Origin: an uncultured Clostridia bacterium
GTDB lineage: Bacteria; Bacillota; Clostridia; Christensenellales; UBA1242
Assembly: GCA_944384475.1 (NCBI GenBank)
Contig: CALWTN010000053.1
Location: 1 to 7,085, forward strand
Length of the DNA: 7,085 nt
Reading direction: 5' to 3'
Part shown: positions 1-5,163 of the stretch, piece after piece
Layout: the number at the start of each line of letters is the position of its first letter
How positions within the stretch are numbered: position 1 is the stretch's first letter
The notes under the pieces: generated by a model
The model's input: only the letters and a program-made list of their open reading frames with translations
Database searches by the model: none
Told to the model about the DNA's origin: nothing
Position numbers and translations under genes: made by a program

Positions 1-1862
1 TATTCCACTTGCGAAATTGAAGACGAAGACTGCCCTTGATGTAAAACTGCCGCATTTTTCATAGGAACAAACGTTTCTATAACGATGTCTTCCGATGCCC
101 TAAATCCGTTTTCATGAACAACAGCAATAGAAAGAGATGCGCCAGAGAGATTTTCTGTTAAGTTTGTAACATAAAAACTTATGCTGCCTGCCGCTGAATC
201 AAAAGTAAAGTCCGAAATTTCAAAAACTTGGTTTTCTACATATCTTAAACTTAAACCTTTGTTTATCCCAACAAGTGCAGGGGCGGTTACGTTAACCAGC
301 AAAGTGTTTTCGCCGTAAGTGGAAAGATATCTCACCTGCTGAGCGCCTATGCTGAAATTTGCATTTGGCGACTTGTGGCAAACAAGCCCAATCTCAACAT
401 TGACTGACGGCGATTGCTGAGAAATGAATTTGCAGCCAATTTGAGTTTCTGCCACAAAGTTTTCTGAGGTTCTAATGTAGATCAACGAGTTGTTGGCAAT
501 GGACTTGGCAACCCACTTATCGCCTTCTTGTTGAATTGTGATCTCTGCGCCTCTTTCGTCAAAGATGCGTATATAATCTGCAACGTTAAGCCCTGTTGCG
601 TTAAATTCAATGTCAAAAAGTGCATTTTCATTGGTTACGGTGTCAGGGCCTAATGAAATGACAAAAGGGCGACCAAATTGATAGGCGCTGTCGCCATTGT
701 AATTGTCATAAATGTCAACCACATCGCCAGAAGTGATTGTTTGCTCGATTGATGTAACCTCTATTCTGTCAATAACATCAACCAAATTGACGTTAAACTC
801 GACAGAAGATTTAACGTAACTAAAGTTTTCATATTTTGCGCCAAACGAAACTTGCAAAAGTTCAGGTTGAAGGTTTTTATCGTTTGCAAGCGCTTTTATC
901 TGATAGATGATCTGCGTTGAACTGTCACTTACCGTTCTGTTAAATTCTGTAACGCTTATTCTGTCACTTTGACCTCCATCTGCGCCAGTCACAGAAGTGT
1001 TGATTTGCAAACTTGGCAATTCTCCACCAGTTGGAACGTCTACGTTAAGCTTGATATAAGCCACAGCTTCAAGCTGCGAATCGTCATTTTTTACAAGGTT
1101 GTAACTAGCGCCTTGCTCTACGGGCTCGCTGAACGAGTCGTAATTTCTTGAAAACAACAACTGCACTTCTGGCAGCGGTGATATAACCGCCAAAGTGATC
1201 TCTTCGTAAATCTCTGGCTTGTAAACCGAAGTTGCTTGAAGTTTTACTTGTGTCAAAGAACTGTCGCCGCTCACCGAAAGCACATCGCCATTCAGCGAAA
1301 CTCTTTCATCTTGTGTCAGCAGCTTCCAATTAACGTCTTTACGATTGCTTTCGCCACCAGGTCTAGAGGTGAAGGTCAAAAATCTGTCAGCGTCAAGTTT
1401 TGTGTCTTCGCCTTTAACAACATACTGGTTGCTGTAACCCTGCTCATCTTGCTTTTGTTGTAAATCCAAAATATCGCTGTAAACATACACGTTGATCAAC
1501 TTTTGCCCATTGCCTTCATGAGAACGCAAAAGGAATGAAGCCATGCCCTCGCTTACTGCTGTGATTGTAATTTTTGTTGAATTAGAATTTTCGTCATAAT
1601 TTGCTTTTGTTTGGATGATGCTTTGATTATCGTTGTTGACACTTACTCTGCCAGACGAAACACCCTCCACCGTGGCAACCACCTCTGCCACGATGTCCTG
1701 CGAGCCGATGTCGATCTCTATGTAATCTTCACTTACAAAATCAGAAGAGGAAACAGAAATTGTTGCCTTTGGCGCTTCTCCACAAGCTGTAAAAAAAGCA
1801 CCGCCAAAAAGCAGGAATGTGCTGATTAAAGCAACGAAGAATTTAGAAATTTTATTTTTCAT
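1..1862 (-). CDS. Large Ig-like-repeat lipoprotein, 3' end outside window
   Basis: An uninterrupted minus-strand frame runs from an ATG at 1862-1860 to the left edge, giving 620 codons with no stop. The start is fixed by AGGAGG at 1867-1872. The protein begins with a basic n-region (MKNKISK), a hydrophobic core and FFTAC at residues 23-27, a near-consensus lipobox, so Cys27 is the likely lipidated residue and the protein should sit on the outer face of the membrane. The remainder is rich in Ser/Thr/Asn/Val and alternating beta-type patterns. Residues about 33-130 and 146-228 each look like bacterial Ig-like (BIG2-type) domains; the second has the typical run 'VNWKLL...V.L.GDVLSVSG'. Further beta-rich modules follow that I cannot assign. 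The gene is divergent from the ttcA-like gene and has its own promoter at 1946-1975. A cell-surface adhesive or structural role is an inference from architecture only. The lipoprotein call is firm; the specific function is unknown. Confidence 0.88.
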   Translation of the reverse strand, partial: MKNKISKFFVALISTFLLFGGAFFTACGEAPKATISVSSSDFVSEDYIEIDIGSQDIVAEVVATVEGVSSGRVSVNNDNQSIIQTKANYDENSNSTKITITAVSEGMASFLLRSHEGNGQKLINVYVYSDILDLQQKQDEQGYSNQYVVKGEDTKLDADRFLTFTSRPGGESNRKDVNWKLLTQDERVSLNGDVLSVSGDSSLTQVKLQATSVYKPEIYEEITLAVISPLPEVQLLFSRNYDSFSEPVEQGASYNLVKNDDSQLEAVAYIKLNVDVPTGGELPSLQINTSVTGADGGQSDRISVTEFNRTVSDSSTQIIYQIKALANDKNLQPELLQVSFGAKYENFSYVKSSVEFNVNLVDVIDRIEVTSIEQTITSGDVVDIYDNYNGDSAYQFGRPFVISLGPDTVTNENALFDIEFNATGLNVADYIRIFDERGAEITIQQEGDKWVAKSIANNSLIYIRTSENFVAETQIGCKFISQQSPSVNVEIGLVCHKSPNANFSIGAQQVRYLSTYGENTLLVNVTAPALVGINKGLSLRYVENQVFEISDFTFDSAAGSISFYVTNLTENLSGASLSIAVVHENGFRASEDIVIETFVPMKNAAVLHQGQSSSSISQVE

Positions 1863-1866
1863 TATT

Positions 1867-1872
1867 CCTCCT
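1867..1872 (-). promoter_or_regulatory. Ribosome binding site of the Ig-like lipoprotein
   Basis: The minus strand reads AGGAGG four bases before the ATG at 1862. It decides the start of the large lipoprotein and agrees with the signal peptide beginning at that codon. Confidence 0.85.
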
Positions 1873-1889
1873 AGATTATTATTTTTAAA

Positions 1890-1917
1890 TTGCGAAAAAA
1901 TATTATTTATATCGCAA
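1890..1917 (-). repeat. Small inverted repeat in the lipoprotein 5' leader
   Basis: TTGCGA at 1890-1895 and TCGCAA at 1912-1917 are perfect inverted arms around a 16-base A/T-rich loop. It lies between the predicted transcription start (about 1939) and the ribosome binding site (1867-1872), so it would fold in the leader RNA or could be an operator. With a 6-bp stem it is a weak structure. It does not block the Shine-Dalgarno by simple pairing. Confidence 0.4.
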
Positions 1918-1945
1918 AAAAAATAATAATAATTAATTTAATAAA

Positions 1946-1975
1946 ATTATAAAACAATTAAAGGAATTTTGTCAA
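1946..1975 (-). promoter_or_regulatory. Sigma-A-type promoter of the lipoprotein gene
   Basis: On the minus strand a perfect TTGACA (-35, 1975-1970) is followed by an 18-bp spacer and a perfect TATAAT (-10, 1951-1946). The predicted start near 1939 gives a leader of about 77 bases before the ATG, longer than for other genes in this window. Confidence 0.75.
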
Positions 1976-1997
1976 ATAAATTAGCCTCTAATTCGGC

Positions 1998-2026
1998 TTT
2001 ACAAAAATTTATTTTTTTGATATAAT
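1998..2026 (+). promoter_or_regulatory. Extended -10 promoter of the ttcA-like gene
   Basis: TTTACA at 1998-2003, a 17-bp spacer and TATAAT at 2021-2026, with TGA directly before the -10 (TGn extension), make a near-consensus vegetative promoter. Transcription should begin around 2032-2034. It is divergent from the lipoprotein promoter; the two -35 boxes are about 22 bp apart. The ATG at 2028 overlaps the region just after the -10 and would not be in the RNA. Confidence 0.75.
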
Positions 2027-2036
2027 AATGCAAATT

Positions 2037-2741
2037 ATGAGAAAAATATTGTCACTAATGCGAAAACTGATTGAGCAGTATAATTTGATCGAAAATGGCG
2101 ATAAAATTGCCGTTGGCCTCTCTGGCGGCAAAGATAGTCTCACGCTTTTGAGCGCTTTAAAAGAATATCAAAAATACATAAACCCAAACTTCCAAATCGA
2201 AGCCATCGCCGTTGATTTGTCAAATGGCAAAATGGACTATAGCAGCATAGAAAAATATTGCCAAACGCTGCAAGTTCCCTTCCACTTGATAAATTCCAAT
2301 GTTTTTGAAATTATATTTGAAATTAGAAAGCAAAAAAATCCCTGCTCACTGTGCGCAAACATGCGCAGAGGCTTGCTGAACACTGCGGCAAAAAACCTAG
2401 GCTGCAACAAAGTTGCGCTAGGCCATCACGCCGATGATTTGGTTGAAACTTTTTTGATGGCTATGTTTTTTGAAGGGCGTCTTTACGGACTTCAACCAAA
2501 ATCATATCTTTCAAAAACAAAATTAACTGTCATCAGGCCGATGCTGCTGATCGAAGAAAACGAAATTAAAAAGGCGTCAAAAAATATGCCCGTTATAAAA
2601 AACTTATGCCCGCAAGATCATTTTTCACAGCGTGAAAATGCAAAAAAAATATTGCAAAAATTAAATGAAAATTATCCTAATTCAAAAAATAAAATTTTAA
2701 ATGCAATAATAAATTCAAAAAGATATAATTTGTGGAATTAA
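2037..2741 (+). CDS. ttcA: TtcA-like tRNA 2-thiocytidine synthetase
   Basis: This is an adenine-nucleotide alpha-hydrolase (PP-loop) protein of the TtcA family, which in known members adenylates C32 of tRNA and replaces its oxygen with sulfur using an iron-sulfur cluster. Numbering from the ATG at 2028, SGGKDS (32-37) is the ATP-binding PP-loop, CSLC (106-109) holds two cysteines, GHHADD (132-137) is the family signature and Cys194 in NLC matches the third cluster cysteine of E. coli TtcA. All three cluster ligands are therefore present. With about 234 residues it is shorter than the E. coli enzyme and lacks much of the N-terminal extension. The start is uncertain: the ATG at 2028 lies upstream of the predicted transcription start, the ATG at 2037 would be nearly leaderless, and the ATG at 2058 ('MRKLIEQYN') has only a weak ribosome binding site. 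None has a good Shine-Dalgarno. The gene stands alone and is convergent with spoIIID. A related PP-loop tRNA thiolase is the main alternative. Confidence 0.82.
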   Translation: MRKILSLMRKLIEQYNLIENGDKIAVGLSGGKDSLTLLSALKEYQKYINPNFQIEAIAVDLSNGKMDYSSIEKYCQTLQVPFHLINSNVFEIIFEIRKQKNPCSLCANMRRGLLNTAAKNLGCNKVALGHHADDLVETFLMAMFFEGRLYGLQPKSYLSKTKLTVIRPMLLIEENEIKKASKNMPVIKNLCPQDHFSQRENAKKILQKLNENYPNSKNKILNAIINSKRYNLWN

Positions 2742-2822
2742 AAATAATTTAATAAAAAACACCGTTTTTTTCAAAAAAAAGCTAATTTTTAGTGAAAAAA
2801 TTGATATTTTTAAATAAAATAC

Positions 2823-2855
2823 AATTATTCGCCTTGGTTTTTAAGGCGAATAATT
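2823..2855. terminator. Bidirectional terminator between ttcA-like gene and spoIIID
   Basis: AATTATTCGCCTT (2823-2835) and AAGGCGAATAATT (2843-2855) form a perfect 13-bp stem with a 7-base loop. On the minus strand it starts directly after the spoIIID stop codon (2858-2856) and is followed by a T-rich stretch. On the plus strand it lies about 80 bases after the ttcA-like stop and ends in a short TTTT. The U-tracts are modest on both sides. Confidence 0.8.
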
Positions 2856-3104
2856 TTATGCCGTTAGATATTTTTCTCGTGTAGCGTTGCCTCCACGAAT
2901 ATGCTTTTCTGAAAAATTTATTTGCAATATTTTTTCAATTTTGTTGTGTTTTTTTGCATTCAATTTTCTAAGTCTGTTTGACATGTCTACATGAACTGTG
3001 CTTTTACTTACCCCAAACAACTGAGCCGTTTGTCTTAAAGTGCTGTGAGTTGAGATGATGTATTCCGCTTCAAGCAAAACTCTTTTAGTGATGTCATCTT
3101 TCAC
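2856..3104 (-). CDS. spoIIID: Sporulation regulator SpoIIID
   Basis: This 82-residue protein closely matches SpoIIID, the mother-cell DNA-binding protein that activates and represses sigma-E and sigma-K genes during sporulation in Bacillus and clostridia. Visible family features are the N-terminal helix (MKDDITKR...EAEYII), the helix-turn-helix around 22-43 with the invariant GVSKSTVH, and the C-terminal basic element with HIRGG (68-72) and ATREKY. The B. subtilis protein has 93 residues; the missing part is its variable acidic tail. The start is a GTG at 3104-3102 preceded by TAAGGAGG with an 8-base spacer. It follows the acp gene on the same strand but a terminator lies between them, so it is probably transcribed on its own. 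A TTGACA-like box (3157-3152) has no convincing -10; in Bacillus this gene uses sigma-E. mreB, often next to spoIIID, is absent here. Confidence 0.93.
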   Translation of the reverse strand: MKDDITKRVLLEAEYIISTHSTLRQTAQLFGVSKSTVHVDMSNRLRKLNAKKHNKIEKILQINFSEKHIRGGNATREKYLTA

Positions 3105-3112
3105 GGCAAATT

Positions 3113-3119
3113 CCTCCTT
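3113..3119 (-). promoter_or_regulatory. Ribosome binding site fixing the GTG start of spoIIID
   Basis: The minus strand reads AAGGAGG eight bases before the GTG at 3104. There is no ATG near it, so this site establishes GTG as the initiation codon. Confidence 0.85.
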
Positions 3120-3166
3120 ACCAGTAACCTATTCAGGAATTTGTCGTTTTATGTCAAAATTTGAAA

Positions 3167-3194
3167 TAAAAAAACAAGGCTGTTGTGCCTTGTT
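3167..3194 (-). terminator. Intrinsic terminator of acp
   Basis: On the minus strand AACAAGGC, loop ACAACA, GCCTTGTT and then a further run of T form a classic terminator with an 8-bp stem (3194-3187 with 3180-3173). It begins about ten bases after the acp stop codon and separates acp from spoIIID. Confidence 0.88.
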
Positions 3195-3203
3195 GATTTG
3201 TTG

Positions 3204-3431
3204 TTATTTTTTTATATTTTCAATTATTTCGCAAATCGCATTGACAGATCTAATTTTATTAATTTGATCATCTTTCAACTTTATTCCAAACTCATCTTCA
3301 AGCGTCATCAACATTTCGACAACGTCCAAAGAGTCGGCACCCAAGTCACTTACGATGTCTGCATCATCTGCAATGTCGTCAGGTGAAATGCAAAGTTGGT
3401 CTGCAATCAATGCTTTGATTTTATCTTTCAT
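3204..3431 (-). CDS. acpP: Acyl carrier protein
   Basis: A 75-residue acidic four-helix acyl carrier protein. The site DLGADSLDVVEM is present, with Ser34 as the 4'-phosphopantetheine attachment residue and the flanking Asp-Ser-Leu intact, so the holo form should carry acyl chains as thioesters in the cytoplasm. The start is the ATG at 3431-3429, preceded by GGAGG (3441-3437) with a 5-base spacer. An in-frame ATG at 3452 would add seven residues but overlaps the -10 box and cannot be used from that promoter. The gene is flanked by spoIIQ-like and spoIIID genes rather than by fabD/fabG/fabF or plsX, so its acyl pathway cannot be read from context. It may be the housekeeping fatty-acid ACP or a second, specialised copy. 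It has its own promoter and terminator, although nothing visibly stops transcription entering from spoIIQ. Confidence 0.92.
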   Translation of the reverse strand: MKDKIKALIADQLCISPDDIADDADIVSDLGADSLDVVEMLMTLEDEFGIKLKDDQINKIRSVNAICEIIENIKK

Positions 3432-3436
3432 ATCTG

Positions 3437-3441
3437 CCTCC
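3437..3441 (-). promoter_or_regulatory. Ribosome binding site deciding the acp start
   Basis: The minus strand reads GGAGG five bases before the ATG at 3431. It selects the 75-residue form over the 82-residue form starting at 3452. Confidence 0.85.
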
Positions 3442-3450
3442 ACTGTTGAC

Positions 3451-3480
3451 ATTATACCACAACAAAGAGACTTTTAACAA
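3451..3480 (-). promoter_or_regulatory. Extended -10 promoter of acp
   Basis: The minus strand has TATAAT at 3456-3451 preceded by TGG (TGn extension). TTGTTA at 3480-3475 with an 18-bp spacer is a partial -35. Predicted transcription start is near 3444, giving a very short leader that still contains the Shine-Dalgarno. It lies just after the spoIIQ-like stop codon. Confidence 0.65.
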
Positions 3481-3486
3481 ACATTT

Positions 3487-4059
3487 TTATTTGTTTTGCA
3501 AAGAAATATAGTCATTTGGGTCAACTTCTTCGCCATTTTGCAAAAGTGAAAAGTCTAAATGAGCGCCATATGTTGATTCTCCAGCAGCCGAGTCAGATAT
3601 TTCTCCAATCTTTTGCCCTTTTGTAACCTTGTCACCTTCTTTAACTGGAACGTCTTCTGCAAGCGAGCTGTAAACGCTTACAAACCCATCCGCATGCTCG
3701 ATCGTCACACAGTAGCCTGTCATATATTTGTATGACACATCGCTAACCGTTCCGTCCAACACTGCAAGCACAGACGGATCTTCACTTGTGATGTCCACCG
3801 AAAAGTGTGCCTCCCATTTGTTTAGCGTTTCATTATATTGCAAACTTGTGTCGGAATAATCTTTCAGCACTGTTGCATTCAAAGCAGGCAAGCCAAATTC
3901 CAAAGGTTGCGTTCCCACATCCAAAGAGTTGTCTTTTTTGCTCAGCACGCCCACAAGTGTTGCAGTTATCGCCACAATCAAGACCACCGCCCCCGCAATA
4001 ATGTAAACACCAAATTTTTTGACAAATGAGTAAAACTTATTGTCTTTTCTTATTTCCAT
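3487..4059 (-). CDS. spoIIQ: SpoIIQ-like LytM/M23 membrane protein
   Basis: A 190-residue single-pass membrane protein: short cytoplasmic N-terminus, membrane segment about 17-39, then an extracytoplasmic LytM (peptidase M23) domain from about 80 to 186. The run 'GYCVTIEHADG' (115-125), 'VYSSL' (129-133) and 'VPVKEGDKVTKGQKIG' closely resembles SpoIIQ, the forespore protein that binds SpoIIIAH to build the channel between forespore and mother cell. SpoIIQ likewise has Ser where active M23 enzymes have the YxHL histidine. HxxxD is present (H85, D89), but the HxH motif reads H167-L-D169, so zinc binding may be altered. The start is the ATG at 4059, with AAGGAGG five bases upstream; an in-frame ATG at 4107 overlaps a -10-like box. 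Adjacent spoIIQ and spoIIID genes are known from clostridia. The protein is shorter than B. subtilis SpoIIQ and lacks its long acidic tail. A generic M23 envelope protein is the alternative. Confidence 0.8.
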   Translation of the reverse strand: MEIRKDNKFYSFVKKFGVYIIAGAVVLIVAITATLVGVLSKKDNSLDVGTQPLEFGLPALNATVLKDYSDTSLQYNETLNKWEAHFSVDITSEDPSVLAVLDGTVSDVSYKYMTGYCVTIEHADGFVSVYSSLAEDVPVKEGDKVTKGQKIGEISDSAAGESTYGAHLDFSLLQNGEEVDPNDYISLQNK

Positions 4060-4064
4060 TTTTC

Positions 4065-4071
4065 CCTCCTT
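4065..4071 (-). promoter_or_regulatory. Ribosome binding site deciding the spoIIQ-like start
   Basis: The minus strand reads AAGGAGG five bases before the ATG at 4059. It favours the 190-residue form over the 206-residue form beginning at 4107, which has no Shine-Dalgarno. Confidence 0.85.
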
Positions 4072-4098
4072 GACAACTTTATTGACACTTTTTTGTTT

Positions 4099-4127
4099 TT
4101 TATACATTAATTTTAAAAACCTGTCAT
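4099..4127 (-). promoter_or_regulatory. Possible promoter of the spoIIQ-like gene
   Basis: The minus strand has ATGACA (4127-4122), a 17-bp spacer and TATAAA (4104-4099), a fair sigma-A match. The -35 lies in the last codons of the upstream gene and the start would fall near 4092. spoIIQ is sigma-F dependent in Bacillus, and GTATA at 4105-4101 could instead be a sigma-F/G -35, but I find no convincing matching -10. The sigma class is therefore open. Confidence 0.4.
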
Positions 4128-4568
4128 AATCAATGGAAAACCTGCGACAACGTCTCCTTGCCTGACAGCAATTTGCACGTTAATTTTTTTGTTGTCAACA
4201 AATGTGAAATCTCCAAACTTATCCGTGTAGCCATAAATTATTTTCATATCATCCAAATTTTGTTGATAAAAATGCTTCAAATTTAAAAAATTGGTCAATT
4301 TTGATAAATCTTTTTCATCCAAACTCAGCACGATGCATTTTGGTTGAATTTTTTGATAAAGCTCGGATGCCTGTTTGACATCAACTTGCGCTATCGCATC
4401 ACTTCCGTTTTGAACAAAGTCTAAATTAAATTTTGTCGCACTTTCGCAATCGGTCACAAAACTCACCGCCTTCACCGAATCAAAATCCAAAACGCTTTGT
4501 TTTTGCACTAAAAAGCTCGATAATATTAAAGCCACCACAACAATACAAAAAACTGCCAATTTTTTCAT
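4113..4568 (-). CDS. Unrecognised membrane-anchored protein, 151 residues
   Basis: I do not recognise a named family with confidence. The protein starts MKKLAVF and has one hydrophobic segment (about 4-21) that is either an uncleaved anchor or a signal peptide, followed by an extracytoplasmic domain of about 130 residues with mixed alpha/beta character. The C-terminus (109-151) is distinctive: 'IIYGYTDKFGDF', a short charged turn, 'KINVQIAVRQGDVVAGFPLIMTGF'. Such a dense beta pattern ending at the terminus suggests a compact conserved fold rather than a disordered tail. It lies 27 bases after the 177-residue protein gene and 53 bases before the spoIIQ-like start, so cotranscription and an envelope or sporulation role are plausible inferences. 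No Shine-Dalgarno is visible before the ATG at 4568. It is probably expressed from the upstream operon, as no good promoter is seen. Confidence 0.82.
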   Translation of the reverse strand: MKKLAVFCIVVVALILSSFLVQKQSVLDFDSVKAVSFVTDCESATKFNLDFVQNGSDAIAQVDVKQASELYQKIQPKCIVLSLDEKDLSKLTNFLNLKHFYQQNLDDMKIIYGYTDKFGDFTFVDNKKINVQIAVRQGDVVAGFPLIMTGF

Positions 4569-4595
4569 AGAAAAATTATTGACAGTTTTATATTT

Positions 4596-5129
4596 TTAAA
4601 AACCCCAAATTTGTTGTCTGTCCAAACTTGCGTCCAGCGCCTCGACAACTATCGTTAAAACATAACTCTTTTCTGAGTTGTAGTATTCATCCTCGCTCAA
4701 TCTTACATAAGTGCCAAGGGCGACTTTGTTAGCCTGCAAAAGCGGCTGATCAAAATAATAATACTCATTATTCTGCGTCCAATGCTCGCTTATGCCAACT
4801 TCAATCTGCTTTTCTCCATCTTCATAACTAAACACCACTGCTTTTGCTCTCACATGCAAATCTTTGCCTGAGCTGTTTGAAATATTGATGTATTGTGGCA
4901 ATTTCTGTCCTGGCAGATAGTTGCCTGGGAAAGTGAAAGAAAGCGCCTGTGCGCCCGTCTCTTGCAGCGAAACATTAACCGTTTTGCCAAGCTGCATGTC
5001 AGATTTTACCGGCGATATGTTTGAATAAAACCAACCAGAAATGCCCAAATATAAGCTCACGCCCAGCAAAATAACCAAAACAACAATGGCAAAAATAAAA
5101 CCATAATCTCTTTTTGAAAGTTTTTTCAT
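4596..5129 (-). CDS. Membrane-anchored beta-rich protein, possibly TasA/camelysin-like
   Basis: A 177-residue protein with a basic start (MKKLSKRD), a strong hydrophobic segment (about 10-31) and an extracytoplasmic domain made mainly of beta strands. Features include 'YLPGQKLPQYINISNSSGKDLHVRAKAVV' in spirit (71-99; P73-G74, N82, N85, R94), then 'EHWTQNNEYYYFDQPLL' (115-131). A Pro-Gly turn followed by I-x-N-x-S/G, D-x-x-V/L-R and a later W...YYY...L resembles TasA/camelysin-type secreted beta-sandwich proteins, but the match is from memory and weak. It follows the YbhN-like gene by 34 bases. The ATG at 5129 has no Shine-Dalgarno and lies in the loop of a 13-bp inverted repeat (5098-5142), which may control translation. 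No independent promoter is clear. The coding call is firm; the family is tentative. Confidence 0.85.
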   Translation of the reverse strand: MKKLSKRDYGFIFAIVVLVILLGVSLYLGISGWFYSNISPVKSDMQLGKTVNVSLQETGAQALSFTFPGNYLPGQKLPQYINISNSSGKDLHVRAKAVVFSYEDGEKQIEVGISEHWTQNNEYYYFDQPLLQANKVALGTYVRLSEDEYYNSEKSYVLTIVVEALDASLDRQQIWGF

Positions 5130-5142
5130 GAGATTATGGTTT
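5098..5142 (-). repeat. Perfect 13-bp inverted repeat around a start codon
   Basis: AAACCATAATCTC (5098-5110) and GAGATTATGGTTT (5130-5142) are exact inverted arms separated by 19 bases. In the minus-strand mRNA the 5' arm occupies the usual ribosome-binding position and the AUG at 5129 is the first triplet of the loop. The 3' arm is formed by codons 7 to 11 of the same gene. It could be an mRNA hairpin controlling initiation or a DNA operator. Confidence 0.7.
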
Positions 5143-5163
5143 ACAAAATTATCAGTTTATATT

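Noticed and set aside
969..1829. Three plus-strand open frames of 60-75 codons
   Set aside because: They lie wholly inside the minus-strand lipoprotein frame, have no Shine-Dalgarno and no recognisable protein features, so they are antisense shadows.
1863..2027. Riboswitch or small RNA in the divergent intergenic region
   Set aside because: The region is very A/T-rich with one 6-bp inverted repeat and no conserved-looking aptamer core; it is explained by two promoters and a leader.
2754..2771. AAAAAAC-ACC-GTTTTTT hairpin after the ttcA-like gene
   Set aside because: The stem is almost all A/T with a 3-base loop and is too weak to act as a terminator; the 13-bp hairpin at 2823-2855 is the better candidate.
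3204..3431. Carrier protein of a polyketide or non-ribosomal peptide pathway
   Set aside because: No ketosynthase, adenylation or transferase gene is in the window, and the sequence looks like an ordinary fatty-acid ACP.
3487..4059. Active cell-wall endopeptidase
   Set aside because: The missing HxH zinc histidine and the Ser in place of the YxHL histidine argue for a SpoIIQ-like structural role.
4113..4568. YwmB identity for the 151-residue protein
   Set aside because: YwmB genes occur near spoIID/spoIIQ, but this protein is much shorter and I cannot align it to the family from memory.
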